This document shows, in pieces, positions 62,160-64,000 of a stretch of DNA of 64,000 bases (within the stretch, counting starts at the first letter, position 1; every line of letters begins with the position of its first letter). Source of the DNA: Actinomycetota bacterium (GTDB taxonomy: Bacteria > Actinomycetota > Thermoleophilia > Gaiellales > Gaiellaceae). The translations under genes and the position numbers were made by a program. The DNA is taken from assembly GCA_005884005.1 (NCBI GenBank), contig VAWI01000012.1, positions 124,444 to 188,443 of the forward strand, in the 5' to 3' direction. The notes under the pieces were generated by a model, which made no database searches, was not told where the DNA came from, and saw nothing but the letters and a program-made list of their open reading frames with translations.

Positions 62160-62947
62160 TGTGCAACCTCCACGATTTCTGCGAGGCGCCAGTTCTTCGT
62201 CTTCGAGAGCGGGCGCGTCTCGACTATCCGCACGACGTCGCCGACCTTCGCCTGGTTCTGCTCATCGTGGGCATGGAACTTGGTCGAACGGCGCACGACC
62301 TTTAGGTACTTCGGGTGCGCCTTCACGGCATCGACTCGCACGACGATCGTCTTGTCCATGCCGCTCGAGACCACGACGCCCCGGCGTTCCTGGCGGCGGC
62401 CTCGCGGGTGCTCGGGCTTGGGCACTCGCGTGATCGCCTTGCGCTCGGCTGCGCGCTCGCGCTTCGGCTTCGAGTGGCGGTGGCGCTGGGGGCGCGGTAG
62501 GCGCTTCCTTTTCCGCCGAACCTCCTGGGGAGCTTCGGCGGGGGGCTCAGCTTCGCCGTCTACCGCAGGCGCCTCGGCCGCGGCGGCTTCGGCCTCCACG
62601 TCCGGGGCGGGCTCTGCCTCGGCTACCGGTGCCTCTTCGGCCGCAGGCTCTTCCGCGACCGCCTCTTCGGCGACCTGCTCTTCGGCCGCAGGCTCCTCGG
62701 CCGCAGGCTCCTCGGCCGCAGGCTCTTCAGCCGCAGGCTCCTCGGCCGCAGGCTCTTCAGCCGCAGGCTCCTCGGCCACAGGCTCTTCAGCCGCGGGCTC
62801 TTCGGCGGCAGGCTCTTCTGCACGCTGCTCGTCGGTCTCGGCCGCAGGAGCGACCGGCCCCTCCGGGGCGGAGACCGTCTCTTCAGCCTGCTCGGTCTCT
62901 TCGGGCTGCTCGTTCTCTGTCTGCTCGTTCTGATTCTCGTCAGCCAT
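62156..62947 (-). CDS. rpsQ: 30S ribosomal protein S17 with long N-terminal AEEPA-repeat extension
   Basis: 263 residues, about three times normal S17. The last 80 are a complete S17 ([56 protein letters not shown]). Before it: an acidic stretch of about 130 residues dominated by 5-residue AEEPA units (15-bp DNA repeats), then a very basic stretch ([20 protein letters not shown]). The ATG at 62947 overlaps rpmC by 8 bases. Whether the extension is kept in the ribosome is unknown. Confidence 0.93.
   Translation of the reverse strand: MADENQNEQTENEQPEETEQAEETVSAPEGPVAPAAETDEQRAEEPAAEEPAAEEPVAEEPAAEEPAAEEPAAEEPAAEEPAAEEPAAEEQVAEEAVAEEPAAEEAPVAEAEPAPDVEAEAAAAEAPAVDGEAEPPAEAPQEVRRKRKRLPRPQRHRHSKPKRERAAERKAITRVPKPEHPRGRRQERRGVVVSSGMDKTIVVRVDAVKAHPKYLKVVRRSTKFHAHDEQNQAKVGDVVRIVETRPLSKTKNWRLAEIVEVAQ
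62640..62820. repeat. 15-bp tandem repeat coding AEEPA units
   Basis: GGCTCCTCGGCCGCA and close variants (TCTTCAGCC for TCCTCGGCC) recur about 11 times in frame. Unit differences are mainly synonymous or Ala/Val swaps. A coding minisatellite in rpsQ. Confidence 0.9.
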
Positions 62948-63152
62948 TCGTCACTCGATTCGCGTTCGCCTCTCGTTCTGTCCGGACGGTCAGGATGCGG
63001 GCGATCTCACGCTTCGCCAGCTTCAGCCGCGCGGTGTTTTCCAGGGCGCCGGTTGCGCCCTGAAAGCGCAGGTTGAAGAGCTCCTGCCGCCTGTCAGCCA
63101 GCTGCAGCTCCAGCTCCTCGTCGGTGAGATCCCTCAGGTCCCTAGCTCGCAA
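62940..63152 (-). CDS. rpmC: 50S ribosomal protein L29
   Basis: 70 residues. [40 protein letters not shown] and [10 protein letters not shown] are diagnostic. Overlaps rplP by 11 bases and rpsQ by 8, so all three are coupled. Confidence 0.96.
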   Translation of the reverse strand: MRARDLRDLTDEELELQLADRRQELFNLRFQGATGALENTARLKLAKREIARILTVRTEREANANRVTNG

Positions 63153-63567
63153 AGAGATCCGCCTCCCGTTTCACGACTCTGGTCTTGATCGGCAGCTTCC
63201 GGCCCGCGAGCCGGAGCGCCTCCTTCGCCAGCGGCTCCGGCACGCCGGCGAGCTCGAACAGGACTCGGCCGGGCTTGATCACCGCGACCCAGTGCTCCGG
63301 CGCGCCCTTGCCCGAGCCCATTCTTGTCTCGGCGGGCTTCTGCGTCACCGGCTTGTCCGGGAAGACGTTGATCCAGACCTTGCCGCCACGGCGGATCTTG
63401 CGCGTCATCGCGATCCGGGCGGCCTCGATCTGGCGATTCGTCACCCAGCCGTTCTCGAGCGCTTTCAGGCCGAAGTCACCGGCTTGCACCGTCGTCTGGC
63501 CCTTCGAAAAGCCGCGGCGACGGCCTCGCTGGTACTTGCGGAACTTCGTTTTCTTCGGCAGGAGCAT
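63142..63567 (-). CDS. rplP: 50S ribosomal protein L16
   Basis: 141 residues. [60 protein letters not shown] and [20 protein letters not shown] are diagnostic. Near the peptidyl-transferase centre. Follows rpsC directly. Confidence 0.97.
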   Translation of the reverse strand: MLLPKKTKFRKYQRGRRRGFSKGQTTVQAGDFGLKALENGWVTNRQIEAARIAMTRKIRRGGKVWINVFPDKPVTQKPAETRMGSGKGAPEHWVAVIKPGRVLFELAGVPEPLAKEALRLAGRKLPIKTRVVKREADLFAS

Positions 63568-64000
63568 CTAGCTCTCGTCTTCCTTCTTCGGGTTCTCGTC
63601 TTCCTTCTTCGCCGTGCGCTTGGCTGCAGGCTTGGCCTTGGCCACGGGAGCTTTCTTCGCCGCGGGCTTCTTGGCCGGCGCTGTCTTCGCCGCAGGCTTC
63701 CCCTTCTCGGCGCTCTCGTCGCCCGACTGGTCGAGCTTGGTCGGGTCCTCGTGCATCTGCTTCTGCGTCGTCGTGTCGGGCGCGTCGGCGACTGCAGCAG
63801 GCGTCTCTTCGACCTGTGGCTCGATCACCGGCTGCTCACGCCCTTCGGCGGAAACGCCCTGCTCGTCCGTGCGCGGCTGCTCGACCGTCTCGGCTGGCGC
63901 CTCCTCACGCGGGCGGCCCGGACCGCGTCCCTGCCCCTGGCCCTGGCCGCTGCCGCGGCGGGGGCGCCGCTGGCGCACTGGACCGAGGCCTTCACGGTCG
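63568..64000 (-). CDS. rpsC: 30S ribosomal protein S3, C-terminal extension (partial, cut by window end)
   Basis: The gene is open to the window edge and its core lies beyond 64000. What is seen is the tail: REGLGPVRQRRPRRGSG, a Gly/Gln/Arg stretch, then about 70 acidic and neutral residues, and finally a Lys/Ala/Pro-rich repeat (KPAAKKAPVAKAKPAAKRTA). Assigned to rpsC from its place just upstream of rplP. The tail is far longer than in E. coli S3, but many actinobacteria extend S3. Confidence 0.8.
   Translation of the reverse strand, partial: DREGLGPVRQRRPRRGSGQGQGQGRGPGRPREEAPAETVEQPRTDEQGVSAEGREQPVIEPQVEETPAAVADAPDTTTQKQMHEDPTKLDQSGDESAEKGKPAAKTAPAKKPAAKKAPVAKAKPAAKRTAKKEDENPKKEDES

Noticed and set aside
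62640-62820. CRISPR-like array
   Set aside because: Regular 15-bp units without spacers, in frame and coding AEEPA in rpsQ. It is a coding minisatellite.

Overview
The window is a GC-rich, gene-dense chromosomal segment from an actinobacterium. The best guess is class Thermoleophilia (Gaiellales or Solirubrobacterales). This rests on the gene content (DUF2469 and DUF4081-GNAT proteins, the tilS-hpt-ftsH...fol...coaX...lysS neighbourhood, Ku, FadD-like ligases), frequent GTG/TTG starts, and many small GC palindromes between genes. It is mostly core chromosome. I see no prophage, transposase, CRISPR array or recognisable defence island.

Layout. (1) 1-20.2 kb: a minus-strand backbone of housekeeping genes (tilS-hpt-ftsH, folP-folB-folK, DUF2469, coaX, greA, lysS). 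Plus-strand genes are set into it: a heterodimeric ABC exporter, a secreted subtilase lying inside the fol cluster, dusB, a decayed M19 dipeptidase and a sugar-nucleotide epimerase. (2) 20.4-32 kb: purine nucleoside phosphorylase, a lipid kinase, sirtuin, thioesterase, VanW protein, two acyl-CoA dehydrogenases, an enolase-superfamily enzyme and an O-antigen-ligase-like protein. (3) 32-45 kb: TetR/MFS, NfeD/SPFH, HAD hydrolase, MFS plus CoA-binding pair, DoxX, tRNA-Pro(CGG), alpha/beta hydrolase, Ku, acyl-CoA synthetase, and a divergent pair of secreted cell-wall proteins sharing a PcsB-like coiled coil. (4) 45-50.7 kb: NarL-type response regulator, DacB-type carboxypeptidase, ligA and truA. 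(5) 50.7-64 kb: an MbfA-like VIT membrane protein, then the minus-strand S10/spc/alpha ribosomal operon from rpsC (cut by the window edge) to rplQ, including secY, adk, map, infA and rpoA.

No single unknown multi-gene system stands out. The most unusual content is structural. At least four families of intergenic palindromic elements recur; several copies pair through different but compensating bases. Three loci carry near-exact tandem duplications of about 110 bp containing or bordering these elements, and two of them also copy the 3' end of the adjacent gene. Some elements supply the tail or stop codon of a real gene (rpsE, vanW). Several ribosomal proteins carry long low-complexity tails, most strikingly S17, with an acidic AEEPA-repeat N-terminal extension. 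Several genes lie antisense inside otherwise conserved operons (the subtilase between folB and folK, the VIT gene between rplQ and truA).
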